In this document: one piece after another, positions 9,404 to 19,025 of the stretch | Numbering within the stretch: the stretch's first letter is position 1 | How the letters are laid out: every line of letters begins with the position of its first letter | From: Actinomortierella ambigua | Lineage: Eukaryota; Mortierellomycota; Mortierellomycetes; Mortierellales; Mortierellaceae | Assembly: GCA_016098155.1 (NCBI GenBank) | Contig: JAAAJB010000418.1 | Span: 1-31,844, forward strand | Direction of reading: 5' to 3' | DNA: 31,844 nucleotides | The notes under the pieces: model-generated | Seen by the model: only the letters and a program-made list of their open reading frames with translations | Databases searched by the model: none | Told to the model about the DNA's origin: nothing | Program-made: the position numbers and the translations under genes

Positions 9404-10080
9404 CTGCTACAAAATTTCTCGTGACAAGAGTGCTTGTCCTGTTGTCCTTGCTTGACCCATTTCCAGCAAAGCTCATCATGCTAGCAGTAATGCTCTCGCT
9501 GCCCTGTGGGGATGACAGGGCGGAAAAGGAAATGCTTGCAGGGTTCACTTGTTTTGCCACACCCTGGCCTGTCCACTGCTGTGCAGCGGGACGAAATATC
9601 CCCCCCCCCTATTTCGCTTTCGTAGCATTAATGTAGCATTGTAGCATTGTGTGGCCCAGTTAAGCGCAAAGATGATGTTCACACGGCCCTTGAGTTTTCT
9701 CAGATCGTCCTTTGTGACGGAAGGTGAATGCACAATGCGAAAAAAAGAGACTAATGTGCTTGCTGTACACAACCGACGACAGTGACTATTGTTGATTTTT
9801 TTTAGGGGAGTTCAATGCTGTTTCGAACATTTGGGCGCACGCAGGCATGAAAAAAATACAGGGTTAAAGTCGCGTCGAGCCGAGGTTCGTAGCATAGAGT
9901 GACATTCGATGATCCCTTTGCTGACCACACAATCCAGCTAACCAAACGAGGAGCATTGCAAAGGAGTGGCGAGTGGAGGAGTGGCGAGTGGACAGGGAAA
10001 AAATGTAAAACTCGTCAAGTCATCGAGAGGCCAATTGAACGCCACGAGAAAAAAACCCCTTCAATGACAACAACACAACA
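9404..10080. other. Intergenic stretch, no gene seen
   Basis: It contains three short GTAGCATT repeats (about 9624-9650) and a perfect 2 x 15-bp tandem GGAGTGGCGAGTGGA (9963-9992), whose reverse complement loosely resembles the ACTCC/GCCACC units of repeat R2. No frame has recognised content. Confidence 0.45.
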
Positions 10081-10088
10081 TATTTATA
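10081..10088 (+). promoter_or_regulatory. TATA box candidate
   Basis: TATTTATA, followed by a pyrimidine/CA-rich stretch and a 10-bp phased repeat, lies 127 bp before an ATG. It would drive the doubtful gene at 10208. Confidence 0.45.
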
Positions 10089-10130
10089 CCCTGACATCAA
10101 CTCCAGCTCTTCTCTTTCATTTTCTCACAC

Positions 10131-10165
10131 ACTTTTCCACACTTTTCCACACCTTTCCACACTTT
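10131..10165 (+). repeat. 10-bp phased tandem repeat in a putative leader
   Basis: ACTTTTCCAC occurs twice exactly (10131-10150), then as ACCTTTCCAC, then as the partial ACTTT. The period equals one helical turn. It lies between the TATA candidate and the ATG at 10208. Confidence 0.8.
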
Positions 10166-10207
10166 GCCTCCCTTCGACCCCTTACTCAAGGTTGAATTCC
10201 AGCCAGC

Positions 10208-10362
10208 ATGAACACTAGAACATCGCCTGAGAATACCAAGACATCCAGGAGCTCCAATGAGGTGATATCCGCCTGCAATGCTTCATCGCCCATGTCCATG
10301 CCACGAGCAACAAAGGACGACAGAGTATCTCCGAGAGCAACTTCTAATGCAGGCTCTTCAGG
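10208..10362 (+). CDS. Doubtful first exon of an unrecognised gene
   Basis: A TATA candidate at 10081 is followed by an ATG at 10208 in a fair context (CCAGCATGA). The frame encodes about 51 residues rich in Ser, Thr, Asn and Arg without a signal peptide or domain. It ends at a strong donor, CAGGTGAGC, at 10363. Without splicing the frame runs on to 10717, but that part is dominated by T/C-rich sequence and looks non-coding. An acceptor-like ATGCAG near 10408 keeps the frame but yields an intron of only about 45 nt. I could not find a convincing second exon. A 71-codon minus-strand frame over 10186-10401 is a rival, but I see no promoter for it. Function unknown. Confidence 0.25.
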
Positions 10363-10717
10363 TGAGCGATACTTAAAAAACCGTTGCTTGCGAACCAACA
10401 ATCATGCAGTGCGACCAGCAACGTTCTATTTTCCCGCGTCCCTCGGTCTCTTGCTCTCGCTATCTTCCTTCTCGCCCTCTGTCTGTTTTAATTCTATATG
10501 CTCTCTTTCTTCACCTGTCTTTGTTCTCGCACCCACGCGTTTTTTTTTTATGTATGTCCCTCTTACTCTCTTTACACCCAACGGCGTTGGTTGTAAACGT
10601 TTTTTTCTATTTTGGAATCACAAAGGTCGGCGATCGGGGGGGGGAGAGGAGGGGGGTTTAAGGCTATTGTGTACGTCCGTCACGAGCTATCGCGTTTGGG
10701 CTATCGGTAGTGTATGA

Positions 10718-11531
10718 TGTATTATACAAGGGAAACAAACATGAGAGAAAGGACTGCGCTCTGCTCAATATTACTCGCACTACCAGGAAAAAGAGAGCCG
10801 GGTAGACAGACTACCTGGACTAGTCTACACACCCCGGTCAGCAAGAGGTGGAAAAAAGTATGTGCTTGAGTGAAGTGACGAAAGGAAGGCGTGATCAGGG
10901 TTGGGCTATTTTTTCTATGGCTGCAAAGGAGGAAAGGACCCTTTGGTCACAAAAAGTTGTATATCACCTACATTCGGCGATAAAAAAAATAGGACGTAAA
11001 ACAATAGAAAGAGACATTTGTGCGCGCAGGTGCACCTACAAAGGAGAGAGAGAGAAAGAGGGAGAGAGAGGGAGAGGAGAACGAGAAACCATCCATCCAT
11101 CCATACCCAGCAGGGTCTGTCTGGAGGGTGTTTATTATCTTGGGTCGGTCTCCCCCACCGACGGACTTTTTTTTCTCTTTCTCTTTCTCTCTCTTTCTCT
11201 CTCTCTCGTGTCTGATTGGATGTGATGTTGGAGGCTTCAGTTTGCTGTGGCGGGCCCTTTTTTTGTATGTTGTATTTGTCGTGTGGAAAATGGCCCTGGC
11301 CAGGACTGAATACCGGAATTGAATTGCCTCATATGAAAAATGTAGGCGACAAAAGCTTATCGCCCTTCTCTCTCTCTCCTCCTGTTCCCCTCGCCTCCCC
11401 CCCCCACCCGTCCCCTTGTTGTTGTTGTTGTTGACATGCATGCCAATTGGCTCTCCCTTTTTTTGATTGCTCTCGTTCTCTTTCTCTGTCTTTCTCTACT
11501 GGTTTTTGAGAGATCAAGAGTGTGAGAGAGT

Positions 11532-11596
<65 letters not shown>

Positions 11597-12259
11597 GAGA
11601 GAGCGGGGCAGTTGGAGAGAGTGATGGGTGGAGTGGGACTAGAGAAAAAGTATCATATCAGTGAATGATAATTGTATTGTTTGCGGGTGCATGTGCGATA
11701 TGTCTGTGTGTGTATGTGCGTTGTGTGTAGTTGTGCCTCGTTTGTGGTTGTTTGGTAGGGTGGTGGTGCCTTCTTTTCTTCTCCTTTTATTACTCTTGTT
11801 CTTCTTTTTCCTTTTTCCTTCATTCCCATCAATCTCATCACTCATCATCCTCGCCCCTTCTTCATTCTCTCCCCCTCTCTCCATCCAATTCTTGATGCCC
11901 ATTCCTGAGTCTTGATTCCCTCTTCCTACTCCCAACTCCCACTCTTCTCACTCCCTCTCAGTCTCACACCTCCTCTGACTCTCTCCACTCTTGTCTCCCG
12001 CCATAAATCAACCTGTCCCTTTTTTGGAGTCTCTCCCTTCTCTCTCACCTTCTCTTTGCCTCTCCTCTGTCTCTCTCTGCTCGCTCTCTCTCTTTCTCTC
12101 TCTTTCTCCTTCTCTGTCTGTCTCCCCTTTGCCTTTTTGTATACCTCTCCCTTGGTACCCTTTTTCTCTGGCTTGGCCACCATTCCTTCTCCACACATTG
12201 TGCTAACTATCCCCTCCCTCCCCGCTGCCTCTCGACCAGTCGACGACAAAGTCGGGATA
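10718..12259. other. Low-complexity purine/pyrimidine region upstream of GALE
   Basis: Alternating strand-biased blocks: purine-rich (about 11041-11090), pyrimidine-rich (11168-11212), purine-rich with a long (GA)n (11500-11660), then about 470 bp pyrimidine-rich (11770-12240) leading to the epimerase start. Open frames here, including a 116-codon in-frame extension upstream of GALE, follow this composition. The last part probably holds the GALE promoter and leader. Confidence 0.55.
11539..11590 (+). repeat. (GA)n microsatellite, about 52 bp
   Basis: This is an uninterrupted GA dinucleotide tract embedded in a longer purine-rich block (about 11505-11610). Confidence 0.95.
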
Positions 12260-13714
12260 ATGACCGTGCCCATTCTCGCCCAACCTCACAACATGCACTC
12301 TCGTCGCCAGCCCCAACAGCCCCACACCCGCCCTGAAGCCATCCTCGTCACAGGAGGTGCTGGCTTCATTGGCTCACACACCGTTGTCCAGCTGCTTCAG
12401 CAAGGCCTCCACCTCGTCATCATGGACAACCTGTGCAACTCCTCCAAGGAGTCGCTCTACAGGGCACAGGCCCTTGCCAACCACCGTGGCTCGCTCGACT
12501 TTTATCAGGTCGATCTGCTTGATGTGTCCGGCATGTCCCGTGTCTTTGACCTCTACCAATTCTCGGCCTGCATCCACTTTGCAGGCTTAAAGGCCGTCGG
12601 TGAGTCCTCCCGCATCCCGCTCGGCTACTACAATGTCAACGTCACCGGCACACTGAACCTCATCCAGCTGCTCCAGCAGCACAACTGCCGCAACCTGATC
12701 TTCTCCTCCTCTGCAACCGTCTATGCTCCGCAGGATACCGACGAACCCATCAACGAAGATGCCACGCTCGGCGCCGTCAATCCCTACGGACGCACCAAGC
12801 AGTACATCGAGGAGATCCTGCGCGATGTTGCAGCCAGCGAGCCTGGCATGTGGAACACCATCCTGCTACGCTACTTCAATCCCGTCGGCGCACACGAGTC
12901 GGGCATGATTGGCGAGGACCCCAATGGTGTGCCCAACAACCTCATGCCCTATGTTGCCCAGGTCGCCATCGGTCTGCGGCCTGTCATCAACGTCTTTGGT
13001 GCTGACTACACCACCCCCGACGGCACAGGTGTGCGAGACTACATCCATGTCGTTGACCTGGCAAGCGGCCATGTCGCTGCACTCAACAAGATCAAGGATC
13101 TCCCTCCTGGAAAGGTCCTTGGCTGTGTTAATTACAACCTTGGTTCCGGTATTGGCTTCTCGGTCCTCGACATGATCAAGACCATGTCCAACGCTGTTGG
13201 CCGGCCCTTGCCGTACCAGGTGGTCGCGCGGCGACCGGGCGATCTCGCATCAGTGATTGCCGATCCGACACTCGCAGAACAGGAACTTGGCTGGAGGGCA
13301 AAAAAGGGACTTCAGGATATGTGCAACGACTTGTGGCGGTGGCAGACGCAAAACCCGAACGGATATCCCAAGGCCGACAGTCCACCCACAACACCAACAG
13401 CAGCAACAAGTCTCATGTCATTGCAGTCGCCTTCACAACTCTCCATCAGCTCTTCAACAGCAGCCACCATGGGATCGGAAGACCTGTCACCATCTGGCTC
13501 ACCCACGACCCCAACAACACCACTGCATCCTCGGCATATCCTGTCGCTGAACAGTAATAGCACTCTCACCAACAGCCACCATAACAAACTTGGCAGTAGC
13601 AGCATAGGCGACAAGCTTCTGGCGAGTCCTCTGTCGCTTTCACCTCATTCGTTAGCCTCACTGTCACCAGAGTCGTCGCCAGCAGCAACACCCAGCAAGC
13701 CTTCTCCTTTTTGA
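12260..13714 (+). CDS. GALE: UDP-glucose 4-epimerase, 484 aa, with long C-terminal tail
   Basis: Single-exon gene of the extended SDR family that interconverts UDP-glucose and UDP-galactose with bound NAD (Leloir pathway, sugar nucleotides for the cell wall). Visible motifs: NAD-binding TGGAGFIG (31-38), MDNL (55-58), HFAGLKAVGES (106-116), SSSATVY (149-155), catalytic Tyr176 and Lys180 in NPYGRTK, RYFNPVGAH (204-212) and GTGVRDYIHV (255-264). The family fold ends near NPNGY (365-369). After that come about 115 residues rich in Ser, Thr, Pro and Leu with no domain; there is no mutarotase domain like that of yeast Gal10. The start is the first ATG after a long pyrimidine-rich stretch; another in-frame ATG at 12293 is possible. 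The region before the ATG (CTCGACCAG) may be an acceptor of a leader intron. Confidence 0.95.
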   Translation: MTVPILAQPHNMHSRRQPQQPHTRPEAILVTGGAGFIGSHTVVQLLQQGLHLVIMDNLCNSSKESLYRAQALANHRGSLDFYQVDLLDVSGMSRVFDLYQFSACIHFAGLKAVGESSRIPLGYYNVNVTGTLNLIQLLQQHNCRNLIFSSSATVYAPQDTDEPINEDATLGAVNPYGRTKQYIEEILRDVAASEPGMWNTILLRYFNPVGAHESGMIGEDPNGVPNNLMPYVAQVAIGLRPVINVFGADYTTPDGTGVRDYIHVVDLASGHVAALNKIKDLPPGKVLGCVNYNLGSGIGFSVLDMIKTMSNAVGRPLPYQVVARRPGDLASVIADPTLAEQELGWRAKKGLQDMCNDLWRWQTQNPNGYPKADSPPTTPTAATSLMSLQSPSQLSISSSTAATMGSEDLSPSGSPTTPTTPLHPRHILSLNSNSTLTNSHHNKLGSSSIGDKLLASPLSLSPHSLASLSPESSPAATPSKPSPF

Positions 13715-13736
13715 ACAACAACAACAACAACAACAG
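13715..13736 (+). repeat. (AAC)n microsatellite after the GALE stop
   Basis: About seven AAC units follow the TGA stop directly, at the start of the 3' untranslated region. Confidence 0.9.
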
Positions 13737-15876
13737 CCACCTCCCTCCAACAAGAAAAAAACTCATATACCGTTTCACCATCTTTGCATCTTATTTTCCA
13801 CCAACGAGGAAGCGTCCTGTCTTTGCTGTACCCAACAACAGGAAGTTTCGTCTCTCAATACCACCTTCGCTCGGCCGTTGTTTTTCTCCATTCTCTCTCC
13901 TTCTCCGTCCTACTGTCTATCTCTCTTTTTGTCCTTGCATCTCCCATTCCTCGTAATATTCCCCATGTAGCCTTCGTTTCTTCCTGCTTTATCTAGTACT
14001 CTAATAATGTGTTCTTCTAGCCTCCTCTCATATTTTTCAGCTCTTAGTACGAACTGGCTCATGGAAGAAGGACATGGAAGAGCAGGTGTCCATTTGTCGT
14101 TAGGAAGAAAAGGGCGAGGGAGGGAGAATGCATTCTCTTTGGTCGCTCTCTTTGTGTAAAATTGTGTTTGCAATTTTAGTCTGGGTCACTCAGGAAACGA
14201 AAACATATCTGTACTCGACACAGTGAACTATAGTCGTGCCCAGTACGGTTCCTTTGAGGAGAGAGAGGAGAGAGAGTGAAAGGGGGGATGGTTGGATTTT
14301 TATCAGGGGGGGAGAGAGAAGGTAGGCATGCGTACCCAACAGGAGGAGATGCATAAAATACGGCTCCGCAACACGACCGACCTCTTTTTTTTTTCTTCAG
14401 GCAACCGCGTTGCTCGCCATGGTTGAGAGAATATCACGCTTTCGTTTGTGGAATTGGTTTTCCCTTGCTGAGCCTAATGCACCATCATTCCACTCTCCCC
14501 ACCCCTTCCTCCTCCCTTTCTCCATGTTCAGAATACTCTACGCACATCGCTTTAGAAACGAACGAACGAACAATAGGAGGCGGCCAAAAGGGGGGGGGGC
14601 TCTTCAGGTCCTGCATTACTCTTTTGTCGCCATGATGCCCCTCTAGACTCGCACCGTTTTTTTTTATCTTTATTGCTTTCCTTTCCGTTTCCACGCTAAT
14701 GCTACGTTAGTTTGGTTTCGGTCGCGCGCTGTAGACTCTACTACATAGTAGACTACCTCTATCTCTCATAAGCTCAGGATGGCTCTTTTTCAGAAGTATA
14801 TGCCAAACATAGCGCACATAAGCACATGCGCACACACTTTGGCGGCAAGTTTGATCCATCCTCTCAGGATGTGACCCTCTAATCCCCCTCGCCGCCTCTG
14901 TAAACAAATCATATTACTTTAGTTCTTAGGCTGGTGGAACAGGCCTTTTCCAAGAGGTTGGTAGCCAGGAGAATCACGCACACATTGCAAACAGCAAACA
15001 AGCTCATATCACCCAAATAAACAAACCTTGCAAGACAATATCACCTTTCCAACGGTTGGCAAGCGACACGAAACAGGGGTATTATTGTTGAGGTAGTTTG
15101 TACCATTGGGGAAAAGAATACAAAGTGAAAAAACCATAATTTTCGGCCTATTGTATGCGCACAGACTCTTGATATATAGACCATTGTAGGGGGAGGATGC
15201 GGAGGGATGGAAAAGGAAGGAGTGTGCGCGAAAAGGCATAACCACATTCCCTCCCCAAGAAAAACAATAAACAATGTGTCTCTCACCCTGTTTTTTTTTT
15301 CTTCGACTTGGTGTGTTGAAACTTGAGCATACAGGCATCGACTTCCCTCTTCCCTTTACAATGTCCAGACACTGGGTTCAGCACATGTTCTGGCTTCCAT
15401 GCATGTGGATACCCAGAAGGCATGCTAAGCATTTGCTTGTGGCCTAGTATTCAGGGATACCTTTTATCGCTGTACGCATGTATGTCTGCTCTGTTATCTT
15501 ATTCGACGAATTGGTTTGCCCTTGATTACTTTCGCAGTAGCTCCATGAACAGTTGTCCCGTCAACTCTTCCATCTTCTCTCCCCCACAGCATGTACCTCA
15601 AGACATTGTCCAAAGATGAAAAAAAAATCTGGGGAGTACCAGCTCTTTTTAATGTGTCTTCATTGGCATTGCTGGAAGCTAAGGGGTCTAGATTGAAAGG
15701 GGAAGGGTGTAGGGAAAGCTATGCTAGTCCTCATTGGAACATACAAAAGAGGATAAAAAAAAAGGAGATCTCGACTAAAATGACACCGCATCCAATCTTT
15801 GTGTGTCCTCCTCGACCACCGTTCTTTTAAGGCCCTCCTCTCATCCACTCTTAGTGACTCCTTTGCTCTCGTGTTC
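13715..15876. other. Long intergenic stretch, no gene seen
   Basis: It begins with (AAC)n directly after the GALE stop codon. Then follow pyrimidine-rich sequence, poly-T runs and several small frames on both strands, none with recognised content or with splice sites joining them. It contains the GALE 3' region and the upstream region of the kinase gene. Confidence 0.45.
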
Positions 15877-15884
15877 ATATTTAA
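15877..15884 (+). promoter_or_regulatory. TATA-like element of the kinase-Sel1 gene
   Basis: ATATTTAA lies 83 bp before the proposed start codon at 15967. The stretch between contains no other ATG and is rich in C/T/A, typical of a leader. Confidence 0.45.
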
Positions 15885-15966
15885 CCTCTATCCGGTGGCC
15901 ATTGCACCCTGACTACTGCTCACTTATTGATCTCTCCTCTCCTGTTTACACCTCCAAAACTCACTC

Positions 15967-18888
15967 ATGGTATGTGTCATATGCACTCCTCATCATCACC
16001 CTCAAGAGATGGCCACGTTTTCTATCATTTTGCTGCCTACAAAAAAAAAACCAAGCGAGAGCAAGAGAGATAGAGACTAGAACTGTCATTGTCCTTCCAT
16101 TTCACAGCTAGAGGTATCGATCGGCGCTCGTATTGGTCAAGGTCGGTACGGCGGAGCAGTCTTCCAAGGTCTTCTCAGGAAGCAAAAGATTGCGGTCAAG
16201 ACCTTCCGTGTATCGTCCAAGGATCTTGAACTTCATCCTTCTCTGCAGGACGAAATCCATGCTCTATCCAACTTGCGTCACCATCCACACATCCTTCTTA
16301 TCCACGGCACGGCTTTTCTCAACTTTGACAACAACGATCACCTTCACAATGGGCACCTCGCCATCTTTATGGAGCATGCAGAGGGTGGTAGTCTTCAGGA
16401 CGCTATCGTCGATGGTCGGCTTAGTGGCCTGTCCAACCAACATATGCCGCGGCGACTGTCACTCGACTCACGGCAGCAATACTGCCAACACTATCAGCAG
16501 CAGCAGCAGCAGCAGCAAGGGTGGTCTCTCAAGATGTCGATTGCCCAGGACCTAGCTCGTGGGCTCGACCACCTGCACCAGCTCGGGATCCTGTGCTATG
16601 ACCTGCGTAGCACAAATGTCTTCCTGACGCGGCACATGGAGGCCAAGATTGGCGATTTCGGGCTCGCGGCCATCAAGGCGCAGTCCTCTTCCAACGTCTA
16701 CGATTCCAACTCTTCGTCCTGCGCCCCAATAGCGTCTTCTCTCTCGCGGTCTATTTATTTTCCATCCTCTTCTTCCACCTCTTTCTCTTCTTCGGCTTCC
16801 TCCTTCTCTTCCTCTTCCTCCTCTCCCTCCTCATCCTCATCTATTCTCTCGCCGACCAATCTTGGCTCAGTACGATGGATGGCCCCCGAGTTACTCACGA
16901 CGACACCAGTGTACACACAGGCCTCGGACATTTACGCCTTGGGCATGGTCCTCTGGGAGATGGCAGCCGAGTGCACGGTGCCGTTCCGCGCGGTCTTGGA
17001 TGATAGCCTGGTTTTGGTCCTCGTCAAGACGGGTGAGCGTGAGCGGCTGCCCGAAGGAACACCGCCGGCGCTCCAGCAAATGGTCGAGCGGTGCTGGGAG
17101 GTGGACCCGGACCGTCGGCCGAAGGCATGGGATTTGATTATAGAGGAAGAGGAGGAGGAAAAGGAGGACAATGATGACATTCATCCGATGGCGACGGCGT
17201 TTACAACAGTGGGTTGTGGAAAGCTGACTACCACTACCACGATGGAGGCTGCCATGGTGGTAGTGCGGGGTTCGAGGGGTGTGATGATGGATCGACTGGG
17301 AAAGGCTGGCGGCAGCATGACAACTTTTCGCACCCGCTCGATGCGCAGCACCGCGTCGGTCATATCGCTGCCCGATAGCGCAGTGGCATTGGACGACAAG
17401 TCGCTGCCACCATCACCAAAGGACCGTTTCCATTCGTCTCCTCCTCTTCGCCCTCGTCTTTCTCTGTCGTCACAACGACGACAACGACGACGAACACAGC
17501 GCCAAGGAAGCTACCAGCAACAGGACGTTGATGACGACGACGACGACGACGACTACGGCGGTGGGGGCGGCCACAGTTTAGCTGAAGCCCGCCAAAGACG
17601 ACTGTTCCAAAGCGCCGAGCAAGGCAACGTCGTGAGCCAGCTCAAACTTGCCGCCATGTACCAAGACGGCGACCACGAAAGGGTGGTCCAACGAAGCGAT
17701 ACCCAAGCTCTGGCCTGGTACCGTCGCGCAGCCTTGCAGGGCAATGTCGAGGCCCAGGTGCAAGCAGGTCGCACGTACCTTGCCGGGAAGGGTGTGGTTG
17801 AGCCGAGTCCGGTCGAGGCCGCGAAATGGTTCCGCAAGGCGGCCGAGGGCGGACAGGATGCCGAGGCCCAGTATAGCCTGGCCCTACTCTACCTCGATGG
17901 CAGTTGCCCTGTTCCCTCAAAGACCACGACCCATGGAGGAGCAAAAGAAGACGAAAGTGAGAGAGACAAACAAGATCAAAAAGAGGAGGATGAACAGGTC
18001 ACCGAGGCCGCGAAATGGTTCCGCGCCGCTGCCAAGCAAGGCCACGCGGCGGCGCAGTTTAGTCTGGGGACCCTCTACGATCAAGGCCATGGTGTGGCTC
18101 AGGATGACGCCAAGGCCGCCAAGTGGTATCGGCGAGCAGCCGATCAAGGCCATGCCGATGCCCAGTTGAATCTCGCGCTGATGTATCATAGCGGCCAAGG
18201 AGTTCCCCGGAGCGAGATCGAAGCCGTCCGTTGGTTCCACAAGGCCGCCGAACAAGGCGATGCAAGTGCCCAGTTCAACCTGGCCGTGCTGTGTGAGCAA
18301 GGCCATGGCACTGTGATGGGCGCACGAAGCGCGGCCGACGCTGTGCGATGGTATCGTCTGGCGGCCGAACAAGGGCACGCCAATGCCCAGTTCAACCTTG
18401 CGGTGAAATTCCACCATGGGCAAGGAATCGTGCAGAACTTTGGCAAGGCTTTCCATTGGTATCGCCAGGCGGCCGAACAGGACCATGTCGGCGCACAATT
18501 CAACATTGCGACCATGTACAGCAAGGGCACAGGCGTCGTCCAGAACGAGGCCGAGGCCGTCAAGTGGCTCAAACTCGCTGCAGAACAGGGCGACGCCGCG
18601 GCTCAGTTCAACCTGGCGGTGCGGTATCTCGAGGGCAACGATCAAGGGGTTCAGCGGTGTGATGTCGAGTCGGCCAGATGGTTTCGCCAGGCCGCTGAAC
18701 AAGGACATGCTGCTGCCCAGTTCCAATTGGCCGTGTTGTATAGTCAAGGCAAAGGAGTTGGGTTGAACGCTGCTGAGGCTGCCAAGTGGTACCGGTCGGC
18801 CGCCGAACAAGGGGACGAGCGCGCACAAAGTCTTTTGGCCGTCATGTCCAGCGTTGGACAAGGGGATAAGGCTGAGGTGGACAACTAG
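15967..18888 (+). CDS. TKL-like protein kinase fused to about 11 Sel1 repeats, 927 aa
   Basis: Proposed exons: 15967-15969 (the ATG alone) and 16108-18888. The intron has donor GTATGT and acceptor TTTCACAG and joins in phase 0 to LEVSIGARIG. Kinase domain (about 2-290): glycine loop GQGRYGGAV (11-19), Lys32 in IAVK, helix-C Glu50, catalytic loop CYDLRSTN (164-171; Asp166 and Asn171 kept, HR replaced by CY), DFG 184-186, and APE 260-262 preceded by VRWM. A Gln run lies before the catalytic loop and a Ser-rich stretch of about 55 residues lies between DFG and APE. An acidic, disordered linker (to about 490) leads into Sel1 repeats of about 36 residues with pattern AAKWYR.AAEQG.A.AQF.LA..Y..G.GV; the third carries a charged insertion. 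Sel1 arrays act as protein-binding scaffolds. Cytosolic signalling is inferred; the substrate is unknown. An alternative upstream first exon is possible. Confidence 0.85.
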
Positions 18889-19025
18889 GACAATACCAAA
18901 CACCATTACATTCTCAATTCTAGTACTGCTATCCGACCACTCATAAAAACTTGTTGGATTATTGAAATATGGGAGTATGTTCTCTATCTCAAACCGATGG
19001 GTGAGGCGAAGGGGGGGGGGAGCGC
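18889..19025. other. Convergent gap between kinase-Sel1 and EXO70
   Basis: Only 137 bp separate the two stop codons, so the two 3' ends must overlap or nearly touch. A CATAAAAA variant (about 18941) may serve the plus-strand gene; no canonical AATAAA is seen on the minus strand. Confidence 0.5.

Noticed and set aside
10186..10401. 71-codon minus-strand frame with a hydrophobic C-terminus
   Set aside because: It overlaps the putative plus-strand exon, has no promoter or polyadenylation signal on its strand, and matches no known family. Kept only as a rival reading.
11912..12259. 116-codon in-frame extension upstream of the GALE start
   Set aside because: It is encoded by a pyrimidine-rich stretch, lacks an ATG near its start that fits, and has no similarity to epimerases, which begin shortly before TGGAGFIG.
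17917..18906. 329-codon minus-strand open frame opposite the Sel1 repeats
   Set aside because: It mirrors the periodic Sel1 codons (repeats of about 36 residues appear in it as well). It has no promoter or domain, and the plus-strand frame has clear kinase and Sel1 motifs. Long antisense frames over Sel1 arrays are an expected by-product of codon use.
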